Positions 34,676-43,222 of a stretch of 64,000 nt of DNA are shown here, in pieces. Numbering within the stretch: the first letter of the stretch is position 1; every line of letters starts with the position of its first letter. Origin of the DNA: Neptuniibacter caesariensis (lineage in GTDB: Bacteria; Pseudomonadota; Gammaproteobacteria; Pseudomonadales; Balneatricaceae). The stretch is taken from the NCBI RefSeq assembly GCF_000153345.1, contig NZ_CH724125.1, positions 447,738 to 511,737 of the forward strand. Reading direction: 5' to 3'. The notes under the pieces are model-generated. The model did no database searches, was not told the DNA's origin, and was given only the letters and a program-made list of their open reading frames with translations. The position numbers and the translations under genes are program-made.

Positions 34676-35587
34676 TTAACGTGGTTGGTTAAAAGCATTA
34701 TCGATCACTTCTCGCATCCAGCGATGTGCCGCATCATCATGGTAGCGACTATGCCATAGCAATCGAATAGGTACTTCAGGAATAGGCTGATCAGATATAA
34801 AAGGTATTCTTGTAAGCTCATCTGATCTGGGTGATCGTTGCGATATGAGTGATCCACCGATCATCACCATTTCCGAGTCACAGATAGCGTTTAGCGCGGT
34901 GACCATGTTATTGGTTTCCAGAAAAATCTCTCTATCGGTAAATAACCAATCGGGAAGCTCATGGCCGGAAAAGCCATGAACGATAAAGTCGACATGCCGC
35001 TGCCGTCGATAGGTTGCCTGATCCATCTCAGGAAGATCGGCCATAGGGTGGGTGTGGCTTAACATACAGACGGGTAGCTCGTTGGCGATTAGGCGAGAGT
35101 GAATATTCGCAGGCGCTTCGTTGCCAAAATTGATAATAAAGTCCAGTTGTCCGGCAATCAGATCGTCCATACTGTAACTTTCCAGATTGCGCACTATCAG
35201 TTTAACCCCCGGTGCATGTTCTGCCAGATATTCCAAAAGAGGCGTGATTAGCCCTTGGGAGATGGGGTCAATCATGCTGATGTTAAAAGTGCGCTCTAGT
35301 TTTGCTGGGTCTAACTGTACCGGTGATACAAGCCTTAGAATATCATCCAGCAGAGGCTGTAACTGTTGATGCAGTTGTTCAGCTCTTGGGCTGGGAGACA
35401 AACCATGGGACTGGCGACTGAACAGTTCATCGCCGAAAAGGTCCCTAAGTTGACGCAGATTTCGGCTCATTGCCGGCTGTGACGAATCTAGGCGGTCTGC
35501 TGCGCGGGTTACACTGCGCTCCTCCATGAGCGCGTTAAATGCAACTAAAAGGCGCAAATCGACTTTACTTAAGTCATCCGGCTTCAT
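34676..35587 (-). CDS. LysR-family regulator coupled to the RND efflux operon
   Basis: A 303-residue regulator with an N-terminal helix-turn-helix (SVTRAADRLDSSQPAMSRNL, about 25-44) and an effector domain resembling the NodD/NahR branch. Its start codon overlaps the stop of the RND pump gene as ATGA, so it is the third gene of the pump operon rather than a divergent regulator. Autoregulation of the operon is a likely role (inference). Paralogous LysR genes elsewhere in the window are not similar outside the DNA-binding region. Confidence 0.88.
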   Translation of the reverse strand: MKPDDLSKVDLRLLVAFNALMEERSVTRAADRLDSSQPAMSRNLRQLRDLFGDELFSRQSHGLSPSPRAEQLHQQLQPLLDDILRLVSPVQLDPAKLERTFNISMIDPISQGLITPLLEYLAEHAPGVKLIVRNLESYSMDDLIAGQLDFIINFGNEAPANIHSRLIANELPVCMLSHTHPMADLPEMDQATYRRQRHVDFIVHGFSGHELPDWLFTDREIFLETNNMVTALNAICDSEMVMIGGSLISQRSPRSDELTRIPFISDQPIPEVPIRLLWHSRYHDDAAHRWMREVIDNAFNQPR

Positions 35588-38500
35588 ATATCCCTCATAT
35601 CGGACGGCGAACGGTATTTGATTCTATAAGCCATTGCATAAAGTACCGGGACCACGATCAGAGTAAGTACCGTTGCAACGCCCAACCCAAAACTAATGAC
35701 TACAGCCATACTGGCAAAAAAATCATCAAATAGTAAAGGAATCATACCTAATATGGTGGTGATCGCCGCCATACAAACTGGGCGTACACGTGAAACGGCT
35801 GATTCAAAAACAGCAGCGTAGGGCTCTTTTCCTGAATCCAGTTCAATATTGATCTGGTCGAGCAAAACGATACCATTTTTTAGCAGCATGCCTGATAAGC
35901 TGAGGAATCCCAGCATTGCCATAAATCCAAACGGAAGATCTAATGCCAGCAAGCCTAATGTTACCCCGGTTATAGCTAAGGGCACAGTCGCCCAAATAAC
36001 CAGAGGCTTACGAACTGAGTTAAACAGGGAAATGGTGATCAAGAACATCGCCAGAAAACCCAGAGGCATCGCTGTAAATATCGGTTTCTGAGCATCCCTT
36101 GAGCTTTCATATTCTCCGCCCCACTGAATACTGTACCCGGTCGGCAGATTGATCTGCTCAATCTGAGGTTTAATACGCGTTAATAAAGCGGCTGCGGTAT
36201 CGGTACTGAACAGGTTCGGATCGGTCATGAGTGTTAGCGTACGTTTACGGTCACGACGGATAATTAAAGAATCTTCCCAGACGACATCAAAGCTCCCCAC
36301 AACCTGATCTACCGGTACCCAGTTCTGATAACGCGGGCTCCAGATCGTAAGATCCTGAAGATTATCAATATTTAACCGCTCTTTGTCTGGCGTACGAGCG
36401 ATGATAGGTAACAGAGTGGTTCCATCACGGTACAGGCCAATTGTTTCGCCGCTGAAATTCATCTGCAGCATGCTGTCTAGATCCTGTTTGCTGATACCGG
36501 CACGTCGTGCCTGTGCTTCAAGGAACTGCGGCCTTATCAGTTTGGTCCGTTCGCGCCAGTCATGACGAATGTTGATTGCAGAAGGATCTTCCCGAAATAC
36601 GTCAGCAGCCTGAGCCGCAATTCCGCGCAGCACATCAGGGTCTGCACCGCTGATTCTTAATTCAATCTTAGCATCGGTTGAGGGGCCAATTTCGAGACGT
36701 TTGAGTTTAAACTCAGCCTCAGCAAACTGTGCTTTTAGATGGTGATCCAAATCATGGAGTACTGCATCAATGACCTTATTATCAACAGTACGTACCATCA
36801 ACTGCCCATAGGCCGCGTACTGTTTTTCGGGACCGTATGTCAGCATAAACCGTTGCGCACCCTGGCCCGTGGTTGTGGCCACGTACTCAATACGTTCATC
36901 GGTTAAGAGCCAGTTCTCTAATTGACGCATATCTTCAGCTGTCGCACGTATATCGGTACCTTGGATGCGCCAATAATCGACGAGAAACATCGCGGTAGTA
37001 GACGGCGGGAAGAAAGCCTGGCGGACCTGAGAAAAGCCCGCTATCGATGCCATCGTTGCAACAATGACGACAACTATAGTGGCTAAGCGCCAGCGCATAC
37101 AAAGATCGAGCAGAGCTTTATAGATAGTGAAGATAAAGCCTTTATAGGGATCGACTGCATCAGTTTCTGCATCTATGTCATTCTCTTTAAATAATATATG
37201 GCAGAAAAAGGGTGTTAGCGTTATTGCAGTGACCCAGGATAGCATGAGCGAAATCAATAATACCCAGAATAGAGATCCTGCAAACTCGCCGGTTGCATCA
37301 GGTGACAGGCCGATTGGCGCAAAGGCGATAACAGCAATAATGGTGGCACCCAATAGAGGCCACTGGTTTTGAGTCACAACCTGTTTAGCCGCTTCAAGTC
37401 GGCTATAACCACGTTTGATGTTAATAATAATGCCCTCTGTGACCACGATGGCATTATCAACCAGCATCCCCAGGGCGATTATCAACGCGCCAAGTGAGAT
37501 ACGTTGCAGATTAATATCCAGTACCTGCATAAATATGAAGGTACCGAGAATGGTCAACATCAGTATTGAGCTGATCAACAAACCACTCTGAATACCCATA
37601 AATACCAGTAAAACCACGGCAACAATGGCTACCGCAGCGAGCAGGTTATATAAAAAGTTACTGACTGAGTTATCAACTTCTGTAGGCTGGTTATAAAGCG
37701 TGAAAATCTCCATACCAATAGGGCGGGCGTATTCAAGCTCCGTGAGCTTGGCCGTTATCGCTTTACCTACTTCAACAACGTTAACGCCGCTGGTAAATGA
37801 GATACCCAAGTGCAGGGCCGGATTACCATTATAGGAAACAAGGTTGTCGGGAATTTCAGCATAGCCCCGTTTGATTTCGGCGACATCTGCCAGACGAATT
37901 AACTCGGATGATCCAGCCTCACTAATAATTAAGCGACCAAGCTCAGAAACGTCATTAAACTCACCGGTTGGGGAGATACGGATGTATTCGCTTCCAACAC
38001 GCACAGACCCTGCATTGGAAACTACGTTTTGGGTGGCGAGCAAATCGTAAATTCTATCGAGTGAAATGCCTAATGTATTCAAACGGATACGAGATATCTC
38101 TACATTTACTTGTTCACGTTGATTGCCGGAAACATTGACCTTACTGACGCCATCCACTAGGACAAGTTCACGCCTGAGAAAGTCTGTGTAATCGTTGAGC
38201 TCTTCGTAGTTATAACCATCACCCGTGATCGCAAGCAGAACACCAAAAACGTCCCCAAAATCATCATTTACCCATGGTGTGTTAACACCAGGAGGGAGTT
38301 TGGAATGGTGGTCGGTAATTTTACGACGTAGCTCGTCCCAGATCTGGCGTAATGCATCACCTGCATAGATACTCTTAATTTCAACGGTGATCTGTGACAA
38401 ACCGGGAGATGAGATAGATTTAACTTTATCTACCCAGGCTAATTGCTGAATCTGGTTTTCAAGAGGGTAAGTCACTTCCTCTTCGACCTGCTGAGCAGAT

Positions 38501-38661
38501 GCTCCAGGATACGAAGTAATAACCATCGCCTCTTTAATCGTAAAGGGAGGATCTTCCAACTGCCCAAGCCCGAAAAAAGCAAAAGCTCCACCTAAACCGA
38601 GTATCAGAGCAAAAACCCAACTGGAAACTTTGTGGCTTATGAAATATTCAGCACTGTTCAT
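35584..38661 (-). CDS. RND efflux transporter, inner-membrane pump
   Basis: A 1025-residue proton-driven pump with 12 TM helices and two large periplasmic loops. The proton-relay region GALIIALGMLVDNAIVVTEG (TM4, about 390-409) contains the conserved Asp. N-terminal features (VMVITSYPGASAQQVEEEVT) resemble the subgroup of short hydrophobe/multidrug pumps with LysR or TetR partners. Substrate unknown. It starts 2 bases after the adaptor gene and shares an ATGA with the LysR gene. No outer-membrane channel gene is adjacent, so a channel encoded elsewhere is needed. Confidence 0.92.
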   Translation of the reverse strand: MNSAEYFISHKVSSWVFALILGLGGAFAFFGLGQLEDPPFTIKEAMVITSYPGASAQQVEEEVTYPLENQIQQLAWVDKVKSISSPGLSQITVEIKSIYAGDALRQIWDELRRKITDHHSKLPPGVNTPWVNDDFGDVFGVLLAITGDGYNYEELNDYTDFLRRELVLVDGVSKVNVSGNQREQVNVEISRIRLNTLGISLDRIYDLLATQNVVSNAGSVRVGSEYIRISPTGEFNDVSELGRLIISEAGSSELIRLADVAEIKRGYAEIPDNLVSYNGNPALHLGISFTSGVNVVEVGKAITAKLTELEYARPIGMEIFTLYNQPTEVDNSVSNFLYNLLAAVAIVAVVLLVFMGIQSGLLISSILMLTILGTFIFMQVLDINLQRISLGALIIALGMLVDNAIVVTEGIIINIKRGYSRLEAAKQVVTQNQWPLLGATIIAVIAFAPIGLSPDATGEFAGSLFWVLLISLMLSWVTAITLTPFFCHILFKENDIDAETDAVDPYKGFIFTIYKALLDLCMRWRLATIVVVIVATMASIAGFSQVRQAFFPPSTTAMFLVDYWRIQGTDIRATAEDMRQLENWLLTDERIEYVATTTGQGAQRFMLTYGPEKQYAAYGQLMVRTVDNKVIDAVLHDLDHHLKAQFAEAEFKLKRLEIGPSTDAKIELRISGADPDVLRGIAAQAADVFREDPSAINIRHDWRERTKLIRPQFLEAQARRAGISKQDLDSMLQMNFSGETIGLYRDGTTLLPIIARTPDKERLNIDNLQDLTIWSPRYQNWVPVDQVVGSFDVVWEDSLIIRRDRKRTLTLMTDPNLFSTDTAAALLTRIKPQIEQINLPTGYSIQWGGEYESSRDAQKPIFTAMPLGFLAMFLITISLFNSVRKPLVIWATVPLAITGVTLGLLALDLPFGFMAMLGFLSLSGMLLKNGIVLLDQINIELDSGKEPYAAVFESAVSRVRPVCMAAITTILGMIPLLFDDFFASMAVVISFGLGVATVLTLIVVPVLYAMAYRIKYRSPSDMRDI

Positions 38662-38663
38662 AA

Positions 38664-39758
38664 TTAAAGCCCTCGCTCACGTTCCCACTGACGTACTTTC
38701 ATACCTTCACGCATATAATTAGCGCCTGCAACGACAACAATATCACCGACATCAAGACCGGAAGTCACTTGCAGACCTTTGGATGTGATATTGCCAACTT
38801 CGACATCAGCACGATGGACACGCATGGTCTCCGGATCAACTTTCCATATTTGTCTTTTTGTTGAATTAAGTGGTTGAGTTTCATCTGAGATCACTGCTTC
38901 TACTGGAAGGACAAAGCCGCTTTGTTCGATGAAAAAGACTTTACTGAGATCGACACTAACACTGGCTGCCATACCCGGATAAATCTGGAGCGACACAGGT
39001 TTAGGCATGGTTAGGGTAATGGTATAAGCACCCGTTGCAGGATCCGCTTCGGTGGTCCTTTCTCGATAAACCGCTTTAAAGATTTTGTCTGGTATTACGT
39101 CAAAAACTACATCAGCTTGATAGTTCAGCGCTTCAGGGCGTGTTTGTTGAGAAATGATCGCTTCAGAAAGCTGAAATTCTATATCGAGTTTGTTGTTAGA
39201 CTGAAGGATCAGGACAGGTTGTTTAGCTTGCAGGTTCTGAAAATTTTCCACCAGGCGTTGCGAGATTACACCATCATAAGGGGCATGAATCTCGGTGTAT
39301 TTTCGATTAAGTCGAGCCTGGCGGAGGGCAGCGCGGGTAATACTGAGTTCTGCGGCTTTTTCGTCGTATTGAGATTGCGATACAAGTTTGCGTTGAAGCA
39401 TGGTTTTAATTCGCTCAAACTGTTGTTTGGCCAATTTATATTCTGCTTCGTAACGCTGAAGTGTCACGTCGTAATCGGTAGGGTCAATCCTGGCCAGTAG
39501 CTGATCTTTTTTGACCTCTTCACCTTCGCTAACTTTCAGTGCTATCAATTCACCGGAAACTCTAAATGCGAGTTCTGTTCGTGCTGTAGCTTTCACTTCT
39601 CCAGGAAATGTACGTACAGATTGCGAAGCAGGGTCCTGAATGGTCATCAGTTTAGCTGGACGAACGATCTCCTCTTGCAAAGATGTAAGTTCATTAGCTA
39701 AGGCTGTACTAGAGATTCCCGCCAGTAGAGATGCTAAAAAAAGCCCGCGAACGCTCAT
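38664..39758 (-). CDS. RND efflux periplasmic adaptor (membrane fusion protein)
   Basis: A 364-residue adaptor with a signal peptide (MSVRGLFLASLLAGISSTALA), a biotinyl-lipoyl-like domain (ALKVSEGEEVKKDQLLARID, about 73-92), a helical hairpin (about 100-150), the second lipoyl half (IHAPYDGVISQRLVENFQNL), and a beta-barrel with the membrane-proximal domain. It links the pump to an outer-membrane channel. First gene of the pump operon, with 2 bases to the pump gene. Confidence 0.9.
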   Translation of the reverse strand: MSVRGLFLASLLAGISSTALANELTSLQEEIVRPAKLMTIQDPASQSVRTFPGEVKATARTELAFRVSGELIALKVSEGEEVKKDQLLARIDPTDYDVTLQRYEAEYKLAKQQFERIKTMLQRKLVSQSQYDEKAAELSITRAALRQARLNRKYTEIHAPYDGVISQRLVENFQNLQAKQPVLILQSNNKLDIEFQLSEAIISQQTRPEALNYQADVVFDVIPDKIFKAVYRERTTEADPATGAYTITLTMPKPVSLQIYPGMAASVSVDLSKVFFIEQSGFVLPVEAVISDETQPLNSTKRQIWKVDPETMRVHRADVEVGNITSKGLQVTSGLDVGDIVVVAGANYMREGMKVRQWERERGL

Positions 39759-39953
39759 GTTGAGTACCTTTATGTATGGAGTGGATAACTGATATTCGTG
39801 AACTATATTTGAATAGATAAATGGATAACATAGTGAAAAACAGATATATGATATCCATTAAGTAAATATCAGGAGGTTGTTTTTAGGTTTAGTTTATCTA
39901 TAGAAGTGCCGTTTAATCGGTCTATTAAATGGCGTCGAACCTCATTGCACACT

Positions 39954-40376
39954 TCAAATAGGTATAAGTCGTTCATTAAGCCATTCCCGCGCCGCGGCTT
40001 CTTGTTTCAGTTGCTCACAAGGCAGCTCAGAATCCTTAAATAGCTGGTTTATAATGTACTGCTGGACTGTGTTATGAATGGTATAAGCCACTGCTGAGCA
40101 TCCTTCTCTTTGGCACCATGCAAAGAATTGTTCTACGTCATGCAGAGCATCAGGGGGCAACAAAGTATCATCATTCCCAAGTTTAATAAGAAATGCCCAA
40201 TAAAGAACTTCACGAGTTTCAATTAGCGCTTTTGCTTTATTGATACATACTAAAGCCCCTTCAATATTAAACCCATCCGATAGCTCCATAATGAGTATAT
40301 TTTTTTCCCAGTAAACGCGGCTATCTCCATGTGGTTCCCAAGCCTGATTCATATCTGATTGATTTTGAATGATCAT
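39954..40376 (-). CDS. Hypothetical protein, STAS/SpoIIAA-like in size
   Basis: A 140-residue protein I do not recognise. It shows an initial strand pair (RVYWEKNILIMELSDG), a helix containing ALVCINKAKALIE, and later AVAYTIHNTVQQYIINQLF. The strand-helix pattern is reminiscent of STAS-type domains, but I see no diagnostic motif. Four cysteines are scattered. It lies 21 bases downstream of the ABM monooxygenase gene and is probably in its operon, under the MarR-type operators upstream. Confidence 0.55.
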   Translation of the reverse strand: MIIQNQSDMNQAWEPHGDSRVYWEKNILIMELSDGFNIEGALVCINKAKALIETREVLYWAFLIKLGNDDTLLPPDALHDVEQFFAWCQREGCSAVAYTIHNTVQQYIINQLFKDSELPCEQLKQEAAAREWLNERLIPI

Positions 40377-40397
40377 TACGGTTTACCTTGCAATTAC

Positions 40398-40769
40398 TTA
40401 AGCAACACAGTGGCCTGGTACATTTATTTTCTTGAATAGATGAGGTGCAGCAATTGCGCTATCAGGATATCCATTAATGCGTTTCTGAAATTCAGGGTTC
40501 GTGAAGGCGTTCTTAAAAGCCTCCACGCTTTCCCAAATGGCATAGTTTATATATGTGCTGCTTCCAGCTATTCCTTTATGTAATTGAGTGGAAATGTAAC
40601 CAGGTTGGGCGCGCATGAAGTCAGCGTCATGTTGCCAAGCTTTGACCAATGCCTCTTCATCTTGGGAGTCAACAGTGAACACATTAACTAAGACAATGGA
40701 GCCATCTTCATTTGAGTACATCTGGTCAGCTAAGCTAACTTGGTCATTTAGTTCTCTAAATTCAGCCAT
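40398..40769 (-). CDS. Antibiotic biosynthesis monooxygenase (ABM) domain protein
   Basis: A 123-residue ABM-fold protein. The core DGSIVLVNVFTVDSQDEEAL (about 22-41), ADFMRAQPGYISTQLHKGI and YAIWESVEAF fits small dimeric oxygenases that act on quinone-like or aromatic compounds or on haem. The last residues include a lone Cys (GHCVA). Strong ribosome site AGGAG before the ATG. Its promoter region carries two copies of the MarR-type operator, so it belongs to the redox regulon around 40-43.7 kb. Confidence 0.82.
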   Translation of the reverse strand: MAEFRELNDQVSLADQMYSNEDGSIVLVNVFTVDSQDEEALVKAWQHDADFMRAQPGYISTQLHKGIAGSSTYINYAIWESVEAFKNAFTNPEFQKRINGYPDSAIAAPHLFKKINVPGHCVA

Positions 40770-40803
40770 TTTTTTCTCCTACTAGAATAAGAATGTGGAC
40801 CCA

Positions 40804-40873
40804 GCGCCTGATTGCAGGCGCAGAAATATACAGAACAAATCAGTTCACGCTCAGTACTCATTTATAAATGAGT
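40804..40873 (-). promoter_or_regulatory. Leader hairpin and palindrome before the ABM gene
   Basis: GCGCCTG and CAGGCGC (40804-40821, loop ATTG) would form a hairpin in the ABM gene's 5' leader. ACTCATTTATAAATGAGT (40856-40873) is a perfect 18-bp palindrome upstream, a possible operator distinct from the MarR boxes. Confidence 0.55.
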
Positions 40874-40918
40874 ATGTACTAACAATGTGTTAATTCTGTA
40901 TCGCTTTAATTGCCAATA

Positions 40919-40964
40919 TGACAGCATGTTGTCACAAATTTGGCTTATATGCAACATGTTGTCA
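40919..40964. promoter_or_regulatory. Pair of MarR-type operators upstream of the ABM gene
   Basis: TGACAGCATGTTGTCA (40919-40934) and ATGCAACATGTTGTCA (40949-40964) are variants of the dyad TGACAACATGTTGTCA, with centres 30 bp apart (about three turns, same DNA face). The same dyad occurs twice at 41761-41804. Confidence 0.75.
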
Positions 40965-41139
40965 AAATTGGATGCAGGATTACATAACTGAAACTGCTGG
41001 TAACTTGTTGCATAGATACCGAACAGGAACAGTAAGGCCTGAACAATTAAGGGGTTAAGTATTGATCAAACTTTTCTTTGAACACGTTTCATCGACGTAG
41101 TTAACTGGATATTAGCAATTGTGGATGTGCATCTAGATG

Positions 41140-41167
41140 ATCGATCTATATAGGCTCGCAGATCGAT
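41140..41167. repeat. 8-bp inverted repeat in the intergenic region
   Basis: ATCGATCT (41140-41147) and AGATCGAT (41160-41167) with a 12-base spacer. It lies about 140 bases beyond the MarR gene's stop. Possible hairpin of a transcript tail; no T-run. Confidence 0.35.
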
Positions 41168-41308
41168 AAGCTATGCGAACTCAGAATATAGTTGTTAGCT
41201 CGTAGGTACAAATACAAAGAGAATGGTCCGGAAATGGTTAGAAGAGGTTCAATTGTTTAAAAGTTGAATGATAAACCCTGGACCGCTGAAAGTTATATCT
41301 GATAGCTT

Positions 41309-41740
41309 TTAACGACTTATTTGTTTTAAGACTTCTAGCGTTCTTTCTAAGTTTTTTTTATCTATATCAGCAGAATATTTTTTAGCCCAGTCAATCTGTT
41401 TTACATACAAGCGTTCATGAATCTTTTGTCCTAGTTTTGTCAGCTTAATATATTTAGCACGCTTATGATTTGGGTTTTCTTCCATAATAAGAAGCCCATC
41501 ATCCAGCATAATATCGACTAATCGCTGTACTGCTTGGCGACTCTGGCCTACATGGCGACTAATTTCAGAGACAGTTAAAAGCTGCTTAGAAAGGCCAATT
41601 GTTCCAAGTACCTTCCATCTTGAAGCAGTTAAATTGAATTCCCTCGACATATTGTCTCCGTCAATATTTAACTGACCTACAACTTTAAAAACTTCTAATA
41701 CAACTAATGTAAAAATTTCATGCTTGGGTTGGATTATCAT
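41309..41740 (-). CDS. MarR-family repressor (paralogue 1)
   Basis: A 143-residue winged-helix regulator. The DNA-binding part includes TVSEISRHVGQSRQAVQRLV (about 70-89) and the wing ENPNHKRAKYIKLT. It is very similar along its length to the MarR protein at 43223-43675 (shared NIDGD, LTASRWK, GQSRQAVQRLVD, NPNHKRAKYI). It is divergent from the membrane/cytochrome operon, with the paired 16-bp operators between them, so it very probably represses both directions. There is no Cys-based sensor motif; the inducer is unknown. Confidence 0.88.
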   Translation of the reverse strand: MIIQPKHEIFTLVVLEVFKVVGQLNIDGDNMSREFNLTASRWKVLGTIGLSKQLLTVSEISRHVGQSRQAVQRLVDIMLDDGLLIMEENPNHKRAKYIKLTKLGQKIHERLYVKQIDWAKKYSADIDKKNLERTLEVLKQISR

Positions 41741-41760
41741 ATTTTATCTAAAAGCCATAT

Positions 41761-41804
41761 TGACAACATAGTGTCAAATATACAACAATGACATCGTGTT
41801 GTCA
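41761..41804. promoter_or_regulatory. Pair of MarR-type operators between divergent genes
   Basis: TGACAACATAGTGTCA (41761-41776) and TGACATCGTGTTGTCA (41789-41804), centres 28 bp apart, lie between the MarR gene and the membrane protein gene starting at 41826. They match the two sites upstream of the ABM gene. Confidence 0.8.
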
Positions 41805-41825
41805 TGTTTGATTCTGGAGAATTCT

Positions 41826-42257
41826 ATGAAGTCATCAATCCATAAGGCCGCTGCTGTTGTAGCAACTCTGTGCATAGTGGCATTTTTTACAAGTACTGTT
41901 ATTAGCGAGTTGTTTTTCGATCTAGAGACCGTAGCGAGAGTCAAAAGCCTAATAGTATTACCTGGACTTTTCATCTTAATACCTGCAATTGCGATCACAG
42001 GTGCGACCGGTTTTGCTATGGCCAAAAAAACTGTTAAAGGTGTCATTGGTCAGAAGAAGAAGCGAATGCCATTCATTGGTGTCAATGGGGTGCTTATCCT
42101 TGTGCCATGTGCAATATTCCTTAATCTCTGGGCCTCGGCTGGGCAATTCGATACAACCTTTTACGTGGTACAGGCAATAGAAATCATTGCCGGAGCAACC
42201 AATATTTTTTTAATGGCTCTGAACATTCGTGATGGCCGTAAACTTACTCGTAGATAA
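41826..42257 (+). CDS. Four-helix membrane protein of unknown function
   Basis: A 143-residue protein with four predicted membrane helices (about 8-27, 40-62, 80-100, 110-128) and basic loops (KKTVKGVIGQKKKR). I do not recognise a family. It is the first gene of an operon with a c-type cytochrome and cytochrome b561, which suggests a membrane redox role. The ATG at 41826 has GGAGA before it; the frame is open upstream across the operators, but a start there would place the binding sites inside the gene. Confidence 0.65.
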   Translation: MKSSIHKAAAVVATLCIVAFFTSTVISELFFDLETVARVKSLIVLPGLFILIPAIAITGATGFAMAKKTVKGVIGQKKKRMPFIGVNGVLILVPCAIFLNLWASAGQFDTTFYVVQAIEIIAGATNIFLMALNIRDGRKLTRR

Positions 42258-42270
42258 AGGGCTATCAGCA

Positions 42271-42606
42271 ATGAATCCATCATTGAAAGCAAAAGCAACG
42301 ATCAAATTCTTTGTATTGGCTACTGCTTTATCGGCTAGTCCTATGCTCTTGGCTGAAGGAAACCCAACTTTTGAGAAGGTCTGTAGTTCCTGCCATACAG
42401 GAGGGTTCAAAGGCTGGGTCACAGGTGCGCCAAACATTCACAAAAAGGAAGAATGGTCATCATATCTTGATAGGGACTCTGTGGAGAGAATGAAAGAAAT
42501 TGTTCTAAAAGGGGCCGAAGATCATAAAGTGAAAGGAGGTTGCTCAACGTGCTCAAATGGCTCAATTCTTAATGCAGTTGATTACATCATATCCGAAGTT
42601 AGGTAA
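42271..42606 (+). CDS. Cytochrome c5-like monohaem protein with an unusual sixth-ligand position
   Basis: A 111-residue exported cytochrome: signal peptide (about 1-29, ending LLAEG), haem motif CSSCH (about 38-42), TGAPN, and the c5-type ending KGGCSTCSNGSILNAVDYI with its Cys pair. In cytochrome c5 proteins the axial Met lies in the segment AMPPKGGC; here it reads DHKVKGGC, with His where Met belongs. Bis-His haem ligation is therefore possible. It is flanked by a membrane protein and cytochrome b561, so electron transfer between membrane and periplasm is likely. Confidence 0.78.
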   Translation: MNPSLKAKATIKFFVLATALSASPMLLAEGNPTFEKVCSSCHTGGFKGWVTGAPNIHKKEEWSSYLDRDSVERMKEIVLKGAEDHKVKGGCSTCSNGSILNAVDYIISEVR

Positions 42607-42620
42607 GCGGGACTTAAACA

Positions 42621-43139
42621 ATGAAAAGTTATCCTTTGGCTATGATAATCCTACACTGGTTTTTAGCCCCTATCATTCTTCTAGCTTTGTTCATGGGTAA
42701 TGACATAGCTCAGTTATCTAATGATTTGGACCTAAAAGTAGACCGGCTTGAAGTTCATATGGCAGTGGGCATTGGTGTAGGGATGCTCTTTGTAATTCGA
42801 CTCTTCATAAAGCTAGCGTCAGTACGCCAGCCAATACCTGAGAAAGGAAATAAGCTGTTAGCCAAAGCCGCTACTTGGGCCCATATTTTTATTTACATTC
42901 TTGTATTTGGAGTTGTCATAACTGGCATGGCTATCGCTGCACAAGTCGATATGCCTAGTATTATCATACATGGTTATATAATGCCTCAGGGCTTATCTGA
43001 CTTACCAGTACGAATCGTTCACGGGATCCTGACTAAGCTGCTACTTTTTGTTGTAGCGATACACATCTCTGCAGCCTTTTATCATCAATTTGTATTGAGG
43101 GACGGCTTATTATCGAAGATGTGGTTAAGCAAAGAATAA
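42621..43139 (+). CDS. Cytochrome b561-family membrane protein
   Basis: A 172-residue, four-helix di-haem protein of the bacterial cytochrome b561 family. Candidate haem ligands are in MIILHWFLAP (H12), EVHMAVGIGV (H46), RIVHGILTKL and VVAIHISAAFYHQF. It is the third gene of the MarR-controlled operon and the likely membrane partner of the c-type cytochrome encoded just upstream. It resembles CybB-type proteins that oxidise quinol or pass electrons to oxygen species. Confidence 0.88.
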   Translation: MKSYPLAMIILHWFLAPIILLALFMGNDIAQLSNDLDLKVDRLEVHMAVGIGVGMLFVIRLFIKLASVRQPIPEKGNKLLAKAATWAHIFIYILVFGVVITGMAIAAQVDMPSIIIHGYIMPQGLSDLPVRIVHGILTKLLLFVVAIHISAAFYHQFVLRDGLLSKMWLSKE

Positions 43140-43174
43140 AGGGTGAACAATTTGCCCTGAGGTTTGTGAAGCTT

Positions 43175-43196
43175 TTCCTCTCTCATGAGAGAGGAA
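43175..43196. other. Perfect 22-bp palindrome between convergent genes
   Basis: Arms TTCCTCTCTCA and TGAGAGAGGAA meet with no spacer, between the cytochrome b561 gene and the convergent second MarR gene. It would form a long stem in both transcripts, but neither side has a T-run. Confidence 0.6.
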
Positions 43197-43222
43197 TATT
43201 GCTTCGATCTCAGAAAGGCAAT

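Larger units (their letters stand above)
40770..41308. other. 539-base regulatory intergenic region
   Basis: No gene found. It contains a leader hairpin (40804-40821), an 18-bp palindrome (40856-40873), two MarR-type operators (40919-40964) and an 8-bp inverted repeat (41140-41167). The remaining AT-rich part (about 40985-41130 and 41170-41308) shows nothing I can name. Confidence 0.6.
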
